Assembly (NCBI GenBank): GCA_021647625.1
Contig: JAKIUJ010000005.1
Location: 1-45,411 of the forward strand
Length of the DNA stretch: 45,411 nt
From: Desulfobacula sp.
Lineage (GTDB): Bacteria > Desulfobacterota > Desulfobacteria > Desulfobacterales > Desulfobacteraceae
Direction: 5' to 3'
The notes below the pieces were generated by a model that was not told where the DNA came from, ran no database searches, and was given only the letters and a program-made list of their open reading frames with translations. This document shows positions 23,880-32,693 of this stretch, in pieces; positions within the stretch are counted from its first letter, which is position 1; each line of letters opens with the position of its first letter. The position numbers were made by a program, and so were the translations under genes.

Positions 23880-25250
23880 TTATTCGTCTGTTTTTTCAAG
23901 CCTGTACCTGAGTGTAGCCCGGGACAGGCCCAATAATCTGGAGGCTTTGGATACATTGTTGTTTGTTGTTTTCATTGCATATTGAATACAATAGCTTTCC
24001 AGCTCTTCTAAACTTAATCCCTGATCATTGATCATCATTGGGATCAGTGTGTCCATATTCATTGGTTCAAATGATTTTTCCTGGGATTCATTGAGGATGA
24101 GGTGGTTACTTGTGATTTGAGATCCTTTGCAGAGAATCATAGCCCGTTCAAGAACATTTTTTAATTCTCTGATATTTCCTTTCCACGGGTAGTGGCGAAG
24201 TTTTTTTATCGCTTTTTCTGAGAGTTCAGGTGGTTTTCTGCCAAATGCTTTTGAAAATTCCTGAATAAAATGATTTGATAGCTTCGGGATATCTTCTTTT
24301 CTCTGTCTTAATGGCGGGATAAGGATGGGGAATACATTAATCCGGTAAAACAGATCTTCCCGGAATCGTTTTTCTTCCACCATTTGTTCAAGATCCTGGT
24401 TGGTTGCTGCAATGATTCTGACATCCGCTTTCATCGTTGTTCCTCCGCCAAGCCGTTCAAATTCGCGGGTTTCAAGAATACGCAACAGTTTGGCCTGGAC
24501 ATCGAGCTCCATATCTCCTATTTCATCCAGAAAAAGCGTTCCTCCGGAAGCAATTTCAAATTTTCCTTTTGTTCTTTTGTGGGCACCGGTAAATGCGCCT
24601 TTTTCATATCCGAACAATTCTGCTTCAAGGAGGGTGGCAGGGATGGCCGCACAATTGACGGTTAAAAAGGGGCCGCTTGATCGTGGACTGTTGATATGGG
24701 TGGCACGGCTTAGAAGTTCTTTTCCTGTACCGCTTTCTCCTGTGATAAGGACCGTTGTGTCCGTGTTGGAAACGCTGCCGGCAAGTTTTAGGACCTCGCA
24801 AATTTTGGGGGAATCACCCACAATCTTTTTAAAGGTATACCGGTCTTCAATTTCCTGACGCAGATGCCTTACTTCATATGTCAGTCGGCTGATTTTTAAC
24901 GCTTTTTTTACGCTGGAGCGCAATCTTTCCTCTTTAAACGGTTTGGTCACATAATCAAACGCACCTTGTTGAATCGCTTTAACTGCATTTTCAATGGACC
25001 CGAAGGCGGTGATGACAATCACTGGGATTTCAGGATCTTTTTGTTTAACGGCAGAAAGGACTTGCATGCCATTTACCTTAGGTAGTTTTAAATCGGTTAC
25101 GACAAGGTGAATGGTCTCGTTTTCAAATATCTCTATTGCCTGCTCACCGTCAATAGCTTCATGGATGTTAAGATCAAGGTCTGAAAGCTGCATCACGATT
25201 ATCTGCCGCATTCTTTCTTCATCTTCGATTAACAATACATTAGCCGCCAT
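23880..25250 (-). CDS. NtrC-family sigma-54-dependent response regulator
   Basis: A 456-aa cytoplasmic transcription activator. The receiver domain has D10/E11, phospho-acceptor D53 (VTDLKLP), T81 and K103. The AAA+ domain has Walker A GESGTGKE at 171-178, the sigma-54-contacting GAFTGA loop at 218-223 and Walker B TLFLDEIGD at 238-246. A Fis-type helix-turn-helix ends the protein (NNVSKASRLLGLSRATLRYRL). All residues needed for sigma-54 activation are present. It overlaps the kinase gene by 11 bases, with its own AGGAG site. Three sigma-54 promoter matches nearby (28056-28071, 28121-28136, 31384-31399) are its likely targets. Confidence 0.96.
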   Translation of the reverse strand: MAANVLLIEDEERMRQIIVMQLSDLDLNIHEAIDGEQAIEIFENETIHLVVTDLKLPKVNGMQVLSAVKQKDPEIPVIVITAFGSIENAVKAIQQGAFDYVTKPFKEERLRSSVKKALKISRLTYEVRHLRQEIEDRYTFKKIVGDSPKICEVLKLAGSVSNTDTTVLITGESGTGKELLSRATHINSPRSSGPFLTVNCAAIPATLLEAELFGYEKGAFTGAHKRTKGKFEIASGGTLFLDEIGDMELDVQAKLLRILETREFERLGGGTTMKADVRIIAATNQDLEQMVEEKRFREDLFYRINVFPILIPPLRQRKEDIPKLSNHFIQEFSKAFGRKPPELSEKAIKKLRHYPWKGNIRELKNVLERAMILCKGSQITSNHLILNESQEKSFEPMNMDTLIPMMINDQGLSLEELESYCIQYAMKTTNNNVSKASRLLGLSRATLRYRLEKTDE

Positions 25251-27120
25251 GTTTTTTCTCCTGTAGCACTAGAGGGAATAATAGTTTAAAGCGGGTCCCT
25301 TTTTTGGGAGTGCTCGTGATTTTGATTTGCCCTTTATGCGATTTGACAATTTGAGAGACAATGGATAGGCCAAGGCCGATACCGTTATCCCTGAAGCTTA
25401 TGAAAGGGTCTAAAATTTTTTCCAGTTGATCTTTATCTATGCCGCAACCTTGATCTATTATGGATACCGTTAGAAAATCAGGATGTTGCTGGATTAAGCC
25501 CTTGATGGGAATGATGGTTTCATCAATGATTTCTTTACCTTTCTCAATTCCGATTCTGACGCTGACGGTTCCTCCTTTGGGCATGGATTGTATGGCATTT
25601 AAAAAAATGTTCCAGAAGACTTCTTTTATCTGATCCGGGTCAGCCAGAATGACAGGTGCCATGGCAGGAAAATCCCTGTCTATTTTATACCCGTTTTCTT
25701 TAAACCGTTCTTCGGTGGAAATAAGAATCTCGTCCAATAGATCTGTTATATCAATGTACTTAAAACTGGGGGACGCAGGCTTTGCAAAATCAAGGAAGGC
25801 TGTCAGTGTGTTGTTTAACCGTTCGACTTCATCCATGATAAAATCGGCAGCTTTTTCCCGCATTTCCATGGGGCGTTCCTTGTTTGTGACAACCTGTGCG
25901 GAGCCAAGGATAATTCCGAGAGGGTTTTTAATTTCATGGGCAATACTGGCCGTCATCTGTCCGACAGCAGCCAACTTTTCCTGTTGGGCAAGTTCGGCAT
26001 ATGTTTTTTTCAACTCCCGGGTACTCATTTCAAGGGAAGATGCCATTTGATTAAAGGAGCCGGCCAGTGCCACGGCAATATCAGGGTCTTTGATATTTAC
26101 CTTATATTCAAGATCGCCGCTGGAGATTCTTTCAATACCTTTTTTAAGTACATTCAAAGGGCTGACAATGGTCATGGCAAGAAGATAACTCAACAGGCTT
26201 GAAAGAAGAATACCCGCAATGACAAGAGAGATAATGGCCTGTCTTATCGCGATAACATTTTCTAAAAAATCCGAAACCGGCAATGTCACCCCAACAGTCC
26301 AGTCATTTCCGGGATAATCCGTATAGGCGGTAAAAAACTGATTACCCTGGAATGAAGACATGCCAAAGGTCTTGTTTTTTTTATTCAGATCCGTAAGACA
26401 GGTCCTTAAAAGATCAATATGATAGGAATTCCAGGGAAGCTGCACAAGAGACGGGTGGGCAATCACACGTTTTTGTTTGTTTTCAAAGATATAAGCAAAG
26501 CCGTGTTTTCCGATTTTAATTCCTCTCAAGAATTTTGAAATTGAAGAAATATCAATATCAATTCCACAAACCGATTGAAGGATGCCATTTGCATCGTATA
26601 TTGGTACAGATACAGTCATACCGGGTTTCTGGGTGGATGCAAATAAATAAACATCCGTCCAGAAGACATCCTTTTTATTGATGGCACCTCGATACCAGGG
26701 CCTGACACGTGGATCAAATACCTTATGAACTTCAGGAATCTGGGCCGGAGCCATTAAAAAACGACCGGTTTCATCTCCAAAATTAATATTAACAAATTCC
26801 GGGTGATCCTGTTGAAACAGATGAAAATATTGAAGGATTTGTTTGTCATCAAAATGGTTGATTAAATTATTTTCGAAAAATGATTTAATCAGTTTTACGT
26901 TATACGTGTGTTGAGATAAAAAAGATTCTACCCGTTTCGAAATTTGGGCGGCAGTGCCAAGGGCGTATTGCTGCATCTGCTGTTCTGCTACCTTTCTGGC
27001 TTGTAAATAACCAAAGTAGCCGGTTCCGGGAATGACAATTACAATGATCAAAGTCAATGCTAAAAATATCCGGACTTGAAAAGAGTGACAGAAAATATTT
27101 AAGTTTTCTTTTAACCTCAT
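25240..27120 (-). CDS. Cache-domain sensor histidine kinase
   Basis: A 626-aa membrane kinase, partner of the NtrC-type regulator. The first transmembrane segment is at about 17-36; a large periplasmic double-Cache-like sensor at 40-290 includes FDPRVRPWY at 135-143, typical of dCache ligand pockets, and GIDIDI. The second transmembrane segment is at about 294-318, HAMP at 315-367, and the dimerisation helix has phospho-acceptor H395 (SIAHEIKNP). The ATPase domain has N-box NIFLNAIQS, then DQGCGID and GIGLGLSIV. dCache domains usually bind small carboxylates or amino acids, in line with the nearby uptake and CoA-ligation genes. It starts six bases after the lipoprotein gene. Confidence 0.95.
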   Translation of the reverse strand: MRLKENLNIFCHSFQVRIFLALTLIIVIVIPGTGYFGYLQARKVAEQQMQQYALGTAAQISKRVESFLSQHTYNVKLIKSFFENNLINHFDDKQILQYFHLFQQDHPEFVNINFGDETGRFLMAPAQIPEVHKVFDPRVRPWYRGAINKKDVFWTDVYLFASTQKPGMTVSVPIYDANGILQSVCGIDIDISSISKFLRGIKIGKHGFAYIFENKQKRVIAHPSLVQLPWNSYHIDLLRTCLTDLNKKNKTFGMSSFQGNQFFTAYTDYPGNDWTVGVTLPVSDFLENVIAIRQAIISLVIAGILLSSLLSYLLAMTIVSPLNVLKKGIERISSGDLEYKVNIKDPDIAVALAGSFNQMASSLEMSTRELKKTYAELAQQEKLAAVGQMTASIAHEIKNPLGIILGSAQVVTNKERPMEMREKAADFIMDEVERLNNTLTAFLDFAKPASPSFKYIDITDLLDEILISTEERFKENGYKIDRDFPAMAPVILADPDQIKEVFWNIFLNAIQSMPKGGTVSVRIGIEKGKEIIDETIIPIKGLIQQHPDFLTVSIIDQGCGIDKDQLEKILDPFISFRDNGIGLGLSIVSQIVKSHKGQIKITSTPKKGTRFKLLFPLVLQEKKHGG

Positions 27121-27126
27121 ATCGGG

Positions 27127-27972
27127 TTAATACTCCCTTGCACTGTCTTGGATTTCTTTAGCAAGATAGGTGTTGGCTACATTAAGATCTACATATTTTT
27201 TAATATAGGGCAATACTTTTTGCAGGTGATTTTCGTTTTTCAGCAATAGTTTAATGGCAAGTCCTGTTGAAACACTGTATTGATAGTTTTCCCAAAGCAG
27301 ATCAAAAGCACGATATACCTCTATTTTATCCGTGGCGTGCCGTACGATTTCAAGGAGTGAAACACTGGCCCATTGCGTCTTGGTTTTTTTCTTTGCAGGT
27401 TGTGCGCCTTTAGGGGTTATAGGATACACCAGGCTGACCCATGGAACAGGTGATGATATTCCCATTTCAATATTGGGATAGGTTTTTACAATCTGCCAAT
27501 AGTATGGAATACCTGCTTTTTTTTCTTTGAGCAGATCACAATATATCCATCCAAGATACCAATTGGCTTTTACAAGAATTTGGGGATACCCTTTATATGT
27601 TTTAATCACATCCCGGTAAGCCAAAATTGCATTGGTAAAGTCTTTTTTTGTTGCAAATCGATAATCAAGGCCAAGATTCATATAGGCAAGATAAAGGGCC
27701 GCCTCCCCGCATTCTTCCCTTTCTTTTGGAAAAATATGAAAAATGAATTCAAAAGCCGTTCTTTTTTGATTCGCATCCGGAAATCCTGATTTGGCATAAT
27801 TCAGTTGCCCCTGTGCGGTTGGAAACTGGGGAATGTTGAATCCTTGAAACAAGACAACAGGCAGTTCGGGTTTAGGGAATAAAAGAGAAGTTGATTCATT
27901 ATTACAACCATTCAACACAATAAAAGCGGTGAACAATATTAAGATAACGATGATGGCAAAGAATTTTTTCAT
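27127..27972 (-). CDS. Lipoprotein with TPR-like repeats, putative accessory sensor
   Basis: A 281-aa exported protein. A type II signal peptide of 22 residues ends in the lipobox VLNGC, making C23 the acylated residue. The mature part is helical with TPR-like character (FTNAILAYRDVIKTYKGYPQ, followed by LVKANWYLGWIYCDLL). It is first in an operon with the histidine kinase and regulator and probably feeds information to the kinase's periplasmic domain; that role is inferred from operon position only. A sigma-54 promoter match lies about 85 bases upstream on the same strand, so the operon may be autoregulated. Confidence 0.8.
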   Translation of the reverse strand: MKKFFAIIVILILFTAFIVLNGCNNESTSLLFPKPELPVVLFQGFNIPQFPTAQGQLNYAKSGFPDANQKRTAFEFIFHIFPKEREECGEAALYLAYMNLGLDYRFATKKDFTNAILAYRDVIKTYKGYPQILVKANWYLGWIYCDLLKEKKAGIPYYWQIVKTYPNIEMGISSPVPWVSLVYPITPKGAQPAKKKTKTQWASVSLLEIVRHATDKIEVYRAFDLLWENYQYSVSTGLAIKLLLKNENHLQKVLPYIKKYVDLNVANTYLAKEIQDSAREY

Positions 27973-28055
27973 TTATGTTAATCTAAATTTTTTTGAAAAT
28001 GTTATCATGCCAGACAAATATCACAGAGTCCAACACATATACAAGTTTTTGTGCA

Positions 28056-28071
28056 TGCAAGAATATTGCCA
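28056..28071 (-). promoter_or_regulatory. Sigma-54 promoter of the lipoprotein-kinase-regulator operon
   Basis: Minus strand TGGCAATATTCTTGCA: GG and GC separated by exactly ten bases, as in the TGGCAC-N5-TTGC consensus. The predicted start lies near 28045, about 70 bases before the lipoprotein ATG. Confidence 0.7.
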
Positions 28072-28120
28072 AATATTATTGGGGAGCAAATAGGCCTTTT
28101 TCTTCAAATTTAATCAATAA

Positions 28121-28136
28121 TGGCATAAAGATTGCT
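28121..28136 (+). promoter_or_regulatory. Sigma-54 promoter of the enoyl-CoA hydratase/acyl-CoA synthetase operon
   Basis: TGGCATAAAGATTGCT, with GG-N10-GC spacing and only one departure from TGGCAC. The start is predicted near 28147, about 75 bases before the ATG at 28223. Fifteen of sixteen bases are shared with the match at 31384. It is divergent from the promoter at 28056-28071. Confidence 0.8.
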
Positions 28137-28213
28137 AACATTTTGAAGTTTAAAGCGACTTTAGGTTTAAAATCTAAAGCATTTATAATTTTAATCGGCT
28201 CCTTTCACAATAG

Positions 28214-28987
28214 GTGAATCACATGGACTATGAATGTATTATTTATGAAAAAAAAGACAAGATTGGTTTGATCAAGCTGAACCGGCCCAAAGTACTCAAT
28301 GCGATGAATCGGCAACTCTGGATTGAGATGCAGGATGCATTGGAGACTATCAAGCAGGACAAGGATATTAAGGCATTGATTATAACAGGCCAGGGCCGCG
28401 CTTTTTCAACCGGAGCAGATCTTAAGGACTCAAAGGATAGAAGTATTGAGGATTATAGAATTTATCTTGAATCTCTGCAGGAGGCATCAAGAAAAATTGT
28501 TAGATTTGAAAAACCAACGATTGCAGCTATTAACGGATATGCTCTGGGATCCGGATACGAGCTTGCTTTGGCCTGTGATATAAGAATCGCAGCCAATGAA
28601 GCCCTTATTGGTTCACCTGAAGCACGAGTCACTTCATCTGTCACCGGAGGTGCATTTCGTCTGGTTCAGGATCTGGTCGGACCCGGCAAGGCAAGAGAAC
28701 TTCTTTTTACTGCGGAAAATATTACAGGCGAGGAAGCCCAGCGTATTGGCCTGGTGAACAAATCAGTACCTTTGGGAGACTTGATGGATGAAGCTTTCAT
28801 TATGGCTCAAAAGATTGTTGCCAATTCGTCTTTTTCCTTAAAAGTCATTAAAAAAGGCTTTCTCATGGCCCAGGGAGAATGCAGTCTTGAAGCACTTATG
28901 GATTACGAGATTGAGGGTTGTCTGGCCTGTGTTTCAACAAAAGAAAGAGAGCAATCTTTAGACGTTTTTGAGCAGAGAAAAAAATAA
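28214..28987 (+). CDS. Enoyl-CoA hydratase/isomerase (crotonase) family protein
   Basis: A 257-aa crotonase-fold enzyme acting on an acyl-CoA, most simply hydration of a 2-enoyl-CoA. The oxyanion-hole and catalytic stretches are AFSTGADLKD and INGYALGSGYELALACDIR with E116, then GSPEARV with E136. The 20-residue spacing of these Glu residues equals that of Glu144/Glu164 in rat mitochondrial hydratase, so both catalytic acids are in place. The ATG at 28223 with AGGTG upstream is a better start than the GTG at 28214. It is followed after 15 bases by the acyl-CoA synthetase. The exact substrate is unknown. Confidence 0.92.
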   Translation: MNHMDYECIIYEKKDKIGLIKLNRPKVLNAMNRQLWIEMQDALETIKQDKDIKALIITGQGRAFSTGADLKDSKDRSIEDYRIYLESLQEASRKIVRFEKPTIAAINGYALGSGYELALACDIRIAANEALIGSPEARVTSSVTGGAFRLVQDLVGPGKARELLFTAENITGEEAQRIGLVNKSVPLGDLMDEAFIMAQKIVANSSFSLKVIKKGFLMAQGECSLEALMDYEIEGCLACVSTKEREQSLDVFEQRKK

Positions 28988-29002
28988 TAAAAGGAAAAAA
29001 AC

Positions 29003-31144
29003 ATGTTAGATAAAGTACTCAATGCTAAATCCGTTGCCATTATAGGTGCATCAAAAAGTAAAACAAAACGGGGGTATCAGGCCATTAAAACTCTCTTGAC
29101 AGACGGCTTTGAAGGAGAAATTTATCCGGTTAACCCGAAGGAAGACAAGATATTAGGGCTTAATTGTTATAAAGATATCACTGACGTTGAAGGCGAAGTT
29201 GATCTTGCCTTGATAACTACACCTGCCCGAACGATTCCAGGGATTTTAAGAAAATGCGGTGAAAAGAATGTTGCCGGCGCTGTGATTATTGCAGGTGGTT
29301 TTCGTGAGTTGGGTGCAAAAGGACAAGAGCTTGAAAAGGAAGTTATTGCTGCTGCAAAAGAGACCGGGGTCAGGTTAATCGGGCCAAATACATCAGGAAT
29401 GATTAATCTTAAAACTAGTATGAATCTTGTGGGAATTCAAAACGTACCAAGAGGAAATATTGCGCTTTTATGTCAAAGCGGGAATATGGCACTCACGCTC
29501 ATTACAGAAGCAATGATTCTTAAACACGAGGGTTTCACCTATTATGTCGGCGTTGGAAATGAAGCGGATATTAAGTTTCATGAGTATCTTGAATTTTTTA
29601 GAAATGATCCGGATACCAAAGCCGTTTTGATGTATGTCGAAGGTATGAGCCAAGGACGAAAATTCTTGCAGGAAGCCTATAATACAAGTATTGAAAAACC
29701 GATTATTCTTTTAAAAAGCGGACGATCTGCGACGGGTAAAAAATCTGCCGGCTCTCATACCGGGTCTCTTGCGGGAATCAGTGAAGTCGCAAACAGAGCA
29801 TACGAGCGGGCCGGTATCGTCGTGATTGAGAATTCAGATGAATTGTTTCCCGTGGCCGAAACCCTTTCAAGCCAGCCGGTAATTAAAAATAATTGCATTG
29901 CAATCTTAGCGGATGGCGGAGGGCATGCCACCATTGCCGCAGATCTTTTGTCCGATTATGGAATAAACATGCCTGAGTTATCTGAAAAGACCCGCAGTAA
30001 GTTAAGGAAGATTCTTCCTGAAGCTGCGTCAGTTGTAAACCCGGTTGATGTGGCAGGCGGAACGGATTCTGATCCCAGCCTGTTTGCAGATTGTGCCAGG
30101 ATTATATTAAAAGATCCCCATGTAGGCGGTTTGCTGGTGGTCGGTTTGTTTGGCGGTTACGGCATCCGATTTGAGGAGAGCCTTGCCATCGGAGAAGAGG
30201 CCGCAGCCCATCGCTTTGGAGCCATGGTGAAAAAGAGAAGCAAACCGATTTTTGTTCATTCTCTTTATGGTTCATATGAATCCCATGCGCTGGATTTGTT
30301 GCGACATTATGATATACCGGTCCACGACTCGCTGGATATTTCGTGCAAATGTGTGGCATCTCTATGCAAATATGGCAATTATCTTAAATCATATCACGGG
30401 AAAACTAATTTTGTTTTTGACTGGCGAGCCAAGGCCAGAGAACAAGGTAAGCAAATTATACAAAATGTGAAAAAAGAGGGTCGGCATGTGCTTTTGGAGC
30501 ATGAAGCAAAGCAGTTGATTCAGTTGCATGGGGCACAAACTTCGGTGGGGCAGGTTGCAACAACTGAAGATGAGGCGTGGGAAATCGCAAAAAAAATTAA
30601 GGGAAACAATGAACGCGTTGTTTTGAAGATTGTTTCTCCGGATATTTTGCATAAAAGTGACGCCGGCGGAGTAAAATTGAATCTGGGCTCTGAAAAAGAG
30701 GTTAGAGGAGGTTTTAAAAAGATTATTAAAGGTGCAAAGGTCTATAATCCTGAAGCGGATATACGGGGTGTCCTTGTCGCACCAATGGCTAAACAGGGAC
30801 TTGAAGTCATCATTGGAACCAAGATTGATGAACAATTCGGTCCGGTGATCATGTATGGGTTAGGCGGTATCATGGTTGAAATTATGAAAGATGTCACTTT
30901 CTGGGTATTGCCTCTATCCCCAACCTCTTGTAAAAAAATATTGGAAGACACACGCTCCTCAGTTCTTTTGGATGGTGTACGAGGCCAAAAAGGGTATGAT
31001 AAAAAATCAATGAGAAAACTTTTATCCATGTGTTCTGAGCTGATTGAATCCTATCCGGAAATTGATGAAATGGATCTTAATCCGGTGATGCTTTATGAAC
31101 AGGGTCTGGATGTGGTTGATGCAAGGATTATTTTAAAAAAATAA
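29003..31144 (+). CDS. ADP-forming acyl-CoA synthetase (acetate-CoA ligase type), fused alpha-beta
   Basis: A 713-aa fused NDP-forming acyl-CoA synthetase: carboxylate + CoA + ATP to acyl-CoA + ADP + Pi, reversible, so it can also harvest ATP from an acyl-CoA. The N-terminal CoA-binding domain has VAIIGASKS; the ligase domains follow, with YVEG at 211-214 and the phospho-histidine loop SAGSHTGSLAG with H252. The C-terminal ATP-grasp beta domain (about 480-713) has VLKIVSPDILHKSDAGGVKL. A ribosome site (AAAAGGAAA) precedes the ATG. It shares an operon with the crotonase and a predicted sigma-54 promoter. The substrate, perhaps an aromatic or branched carboxylate, is inferred from context. Confidence 0.93.
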   Translation: MLDKVLNAKSVAIIGASKSKTKRGYQAIKTLLTDGFEGEIYPVNPKEDKILGLNCYKDITDVEGEVDLALITTPARTIPGILRKCGEKNVAGAVIIAGGFRELGAKGQELEKEVIAAAKETGVRLIGPNTSGMINLKTSMNLVGIQNVPRGNIALLCQSGNMALTLITEAMILKHEGFTYYVGVGNEADIKFHEYLEFFRNDPDTKAVLMYVEGMSQGRKFLQEAYNTSIEKPIILLKSGRSATGKKSAGSHTGSLAGISEVANRAYERAGIVVIENSDELFPVAETLSSQPVIKNNCIAILADGGGHATIAADLLSDYGINMPELSEKTRSKLRKILPEAASVVNPVDVAGGTDSDPSLFADCARIILKDPHVGGLLVVGLFGGYGIRFEESLAIGEEAAAHRFGAMVKKRSKPIFVHSLYGSYESHALDLLRHYDIPVHDSLDISCKCVASLCKYGNYLKSYHGKTNFVFDWRAKAREQGKQIIQNVKKEGRHVLLEHEAKQLIQLHGAQTSVGQVATTEDEAWEIAKKIKGNNERVVLKIVSPDILHKSDAGGVKLNLGSEKEVRGGFKKIIKGAKVYNPEADIRGVLVAPMAKQGLEVIIGTKIDEQFGPVIMYGLGGIMVEIMKDVTFWVLPLSPTSCKKILEDTRSSVLLDGVRGQKGYDKKSMRKLLSMCSELIESYPEIDEMDLNPVMLYEQGLDVVDARIILKK

Positions 31145-31229
31145 ACTTATAAATGGATGAGATCACGATAGATCATGAGTAATATTTTTGACAACAATAT
31201 GCCAATATTTGTAATTGATGAAATACTCA

Positions 31230-31251
31230 AAATTGATTAAATACTCAATTT
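31230..31251. promoter_or_regulatory. Dyad upstream of the TRAP sigma-54 promoter, possible activator site
   Basis: AAATTGA and TCAATTT form a perfect 7-bp inverted repeat with an 8-bp centre, about 150 bp upstream of the -24 box. This is a usual distance for an NtrC-type enhancer site. Weak evidence. Confidence 0.3.
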
Positions 31252-31383
31252 CTGCTGTAACCTTTATCTTTGTAGCGCTTTGGATGATTTCATATTTGTT
31301 AAAACAAAATAATTGTTCATACCATCAAATATTCATAATCGAAGAAGGCCCGGAATTCGAGAGTCCGTCAAGTATATGTTTGA

Positions 31384-31399
31384 TGGCACAAAGATTGCT
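31384..31399 (+). promoter_or_regulatory. Sigma-54 promoter upstream of the TAXI-TRAP genes
   Basis: TGGCACAAAGATTGCT is a perfect TGGCAC-N5-TTGC match with GG-N10-GC spacing. It shares AAAGATTGCT with the promoter at 28121. The start is predicted near 31410, giving a leader of about 300 bases into which TIR element R3 is inserted. Confidence 0.75.
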
Positions 31400-31498
31400 C
31401 TTAATAGCATAATGCGTAAAAAATAATTGTAAAAAAAATCAGGAAAGGAGGAAAGCCAAAGGCAGTAAAAAAAAGCATAGTATTAAGGGTGTTTCTTT

Positions 31499-31660
31499 AG
31501 GGCCCACTAAAAAATAACTTTAGATTTTGAGAGCCTGTTCATCCTGTCCGGCTGCGTTGTGAAAACACGACATATCTTGATATGCCTTAGTTTTCACGCC
31601 TTACCAGCCAGGCGATTCAACTCTCAAAATTGGTAATTAATTTTTGAGTGAGCCCTTAGC
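31499..31660. repeat. TIR element R3 (MITE-like, ~160 bp)
   Basis: The left end GGGCCCACTAAAAAATAAC and the complementary right end GGGCTCACTCAAAAATTAA are inverted repeats, both flanked by TTA. Inner arms TTTTGAGAG and CTCTCAAAA continue the palindrome, and GTGAAAAC...GTTTTCAC forms a further central hairpin. It is non-coding and lies in the leader between the sigma-54 promoter and the TAXI gene. Confidence 0.7.
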
Positions 31661-31707
31661 AGAACAGCAAAGATAATAAATCTAATAATTAAAATTGGGA
31701 GACAAAG

Positions 31708-32691
31708 ATGAAAAAAACATTGATTTTGACCACGGCATTATTATTTGGAATGGTTCTTTTTTTAGGTGCAGGCGTAACCGAAACCCAGGCTAAAACAACG
31801 TTTGTTACAATTGGAACAGGTGGGATTACAGGAGTATATTACCCAACAGGCGGTGCCATCGCAAAGATCGTCAACAAAAAGAAAAAAGAATACGGCATCC
31901 GCTGCACAGTTGAATCTACAGGTGGTTCTGTTTTTAACATCAATGCCATTATGGCCGGTGACCTTGACTTTGGTGTGGCACAATCTGATCGTCAATACCA
32001 GGCGACCAAAGGTCTTGCAGACTGGAAAGATAAAGGCCCTCAAACTGACCTTCGCGCTGTTTTTTCCATACATGCTGAAACCATTGATCTTATCGCGGCG
32101 GTTGATGCGAATATTAACAGCCTTGCCGATCTTAAAGGCAAAAGAGTTAATATTGGAAACATTGGTTCCGGCCAGCGTCAGAATGCCATTGATGCTCTGG
32201 AAGCCAATGGGATTAACTGGAAAACAGATTTTCATGCAGAAAGCTTAAAAGCCGCCGAAGCTCCCGGACTTATCCAGGATGGCAGAATTGATGCGGCTTT
32301 TTACACTGTCGGGCATCCTTCAGGATATTACAAAGAAGCCACTTCAGGTGTTCGTAAAGTTAAATTTATTCCAATTGTAGGCATTGACGGCCTTTTGGCA
32401 AAATATCCTTATTATGCAAAAGCTGCAACCTTGATGAAAAATTATCCAGGTGCTGCAAATACCGAAAGCGCGGTTCCAACCTTTGGCGTGAAAGCCACAT
32501 TTGTTACATCTGCAAAAGTATCTGATAGTGTTGTTTATGCCATTACAAAAGAGGTATTTGACAATTTTGAAGCATTTACCAAGCTGCATCCTGCCTATGC
32601 CGGTCTTACTAAAAAGGCGATGCTCACTGGTCTTTCAGCGCCTATTCATCCAGGTGCTATGAAGTATTACAAAGAAGCAGGCTTGAAATAG
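31708..32691 (+). CDS. TAXI-family TRAP transporter substrate-binding protein
   Basis: A 327-aa periplasmic binding protein that delivers its ligand to the TRAP permease. The signal peptide covers residues 1-28, with a TQA cleavage site. The mature protein shows TAXI blocks: TFVTIGTGGITGVYYPTGGA at the start, FNINAIMAGDLDFGVAQSD, LADLKGKRVNIGNIGSGQR and DGRIDAAFYTVGHPS. TAXI proteins often bind glutamate-like or other carboxylates; the ligand here is not predictable. A GGGAG ribosome site precedes the ATG. The stop codon lies within the 6-bp target duplication of repeat R2 copy A. Confidence 0.94.
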   Translation: MKKTLILTTALLFGMVLFLGAGVTETQAKTTFVTIGTGGITGVYYPTGGAIAKIVNKKKKEYGIRCTVESTGGSVFNINAIMAGDLDFGVAQSDRQYQATKGLADWKDKGPQTDLRAVFSIHAETIDLIAAVDANINSLADLKGKRVNIGNIGSGQRQNAIDALEANGINWKTDFHAESLKAAEAPGLIQDGRIDAAFYTVGHPSGYYKEATSGVRKVKFIPIVGIDGLLAKYPYYAKAATLMKNYPGAANTESAVPTFGVKATFVTSAKVSDSVVYAITKEVFDNFEAFTKLHPAYAGLTKKAMLTGLSAPIHPGAMKYYKEAGLK

Positions 32692-32693
32692 TT

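Larger units (their letters stand above)
31215..31431 (+). pseudogene. Possible small membrane protein, frame broken
   Basis: An open frame begins MKYSKLIKYSISAVTFIFVA with one hydrophobic segment, then becomes unlike protein after about residue 45. The +1 frame gives a sensible tail, ESVKYMFDGTKIALNSIMRK, ending near 31431, so a frameshift near 31345 may separate two parts of one 70-residue protein. No good ribosome site is present. The sigma-54 match at 31384 lies inside this stretch, so the two readings compete. Low confidence. Confidence 0.25.
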
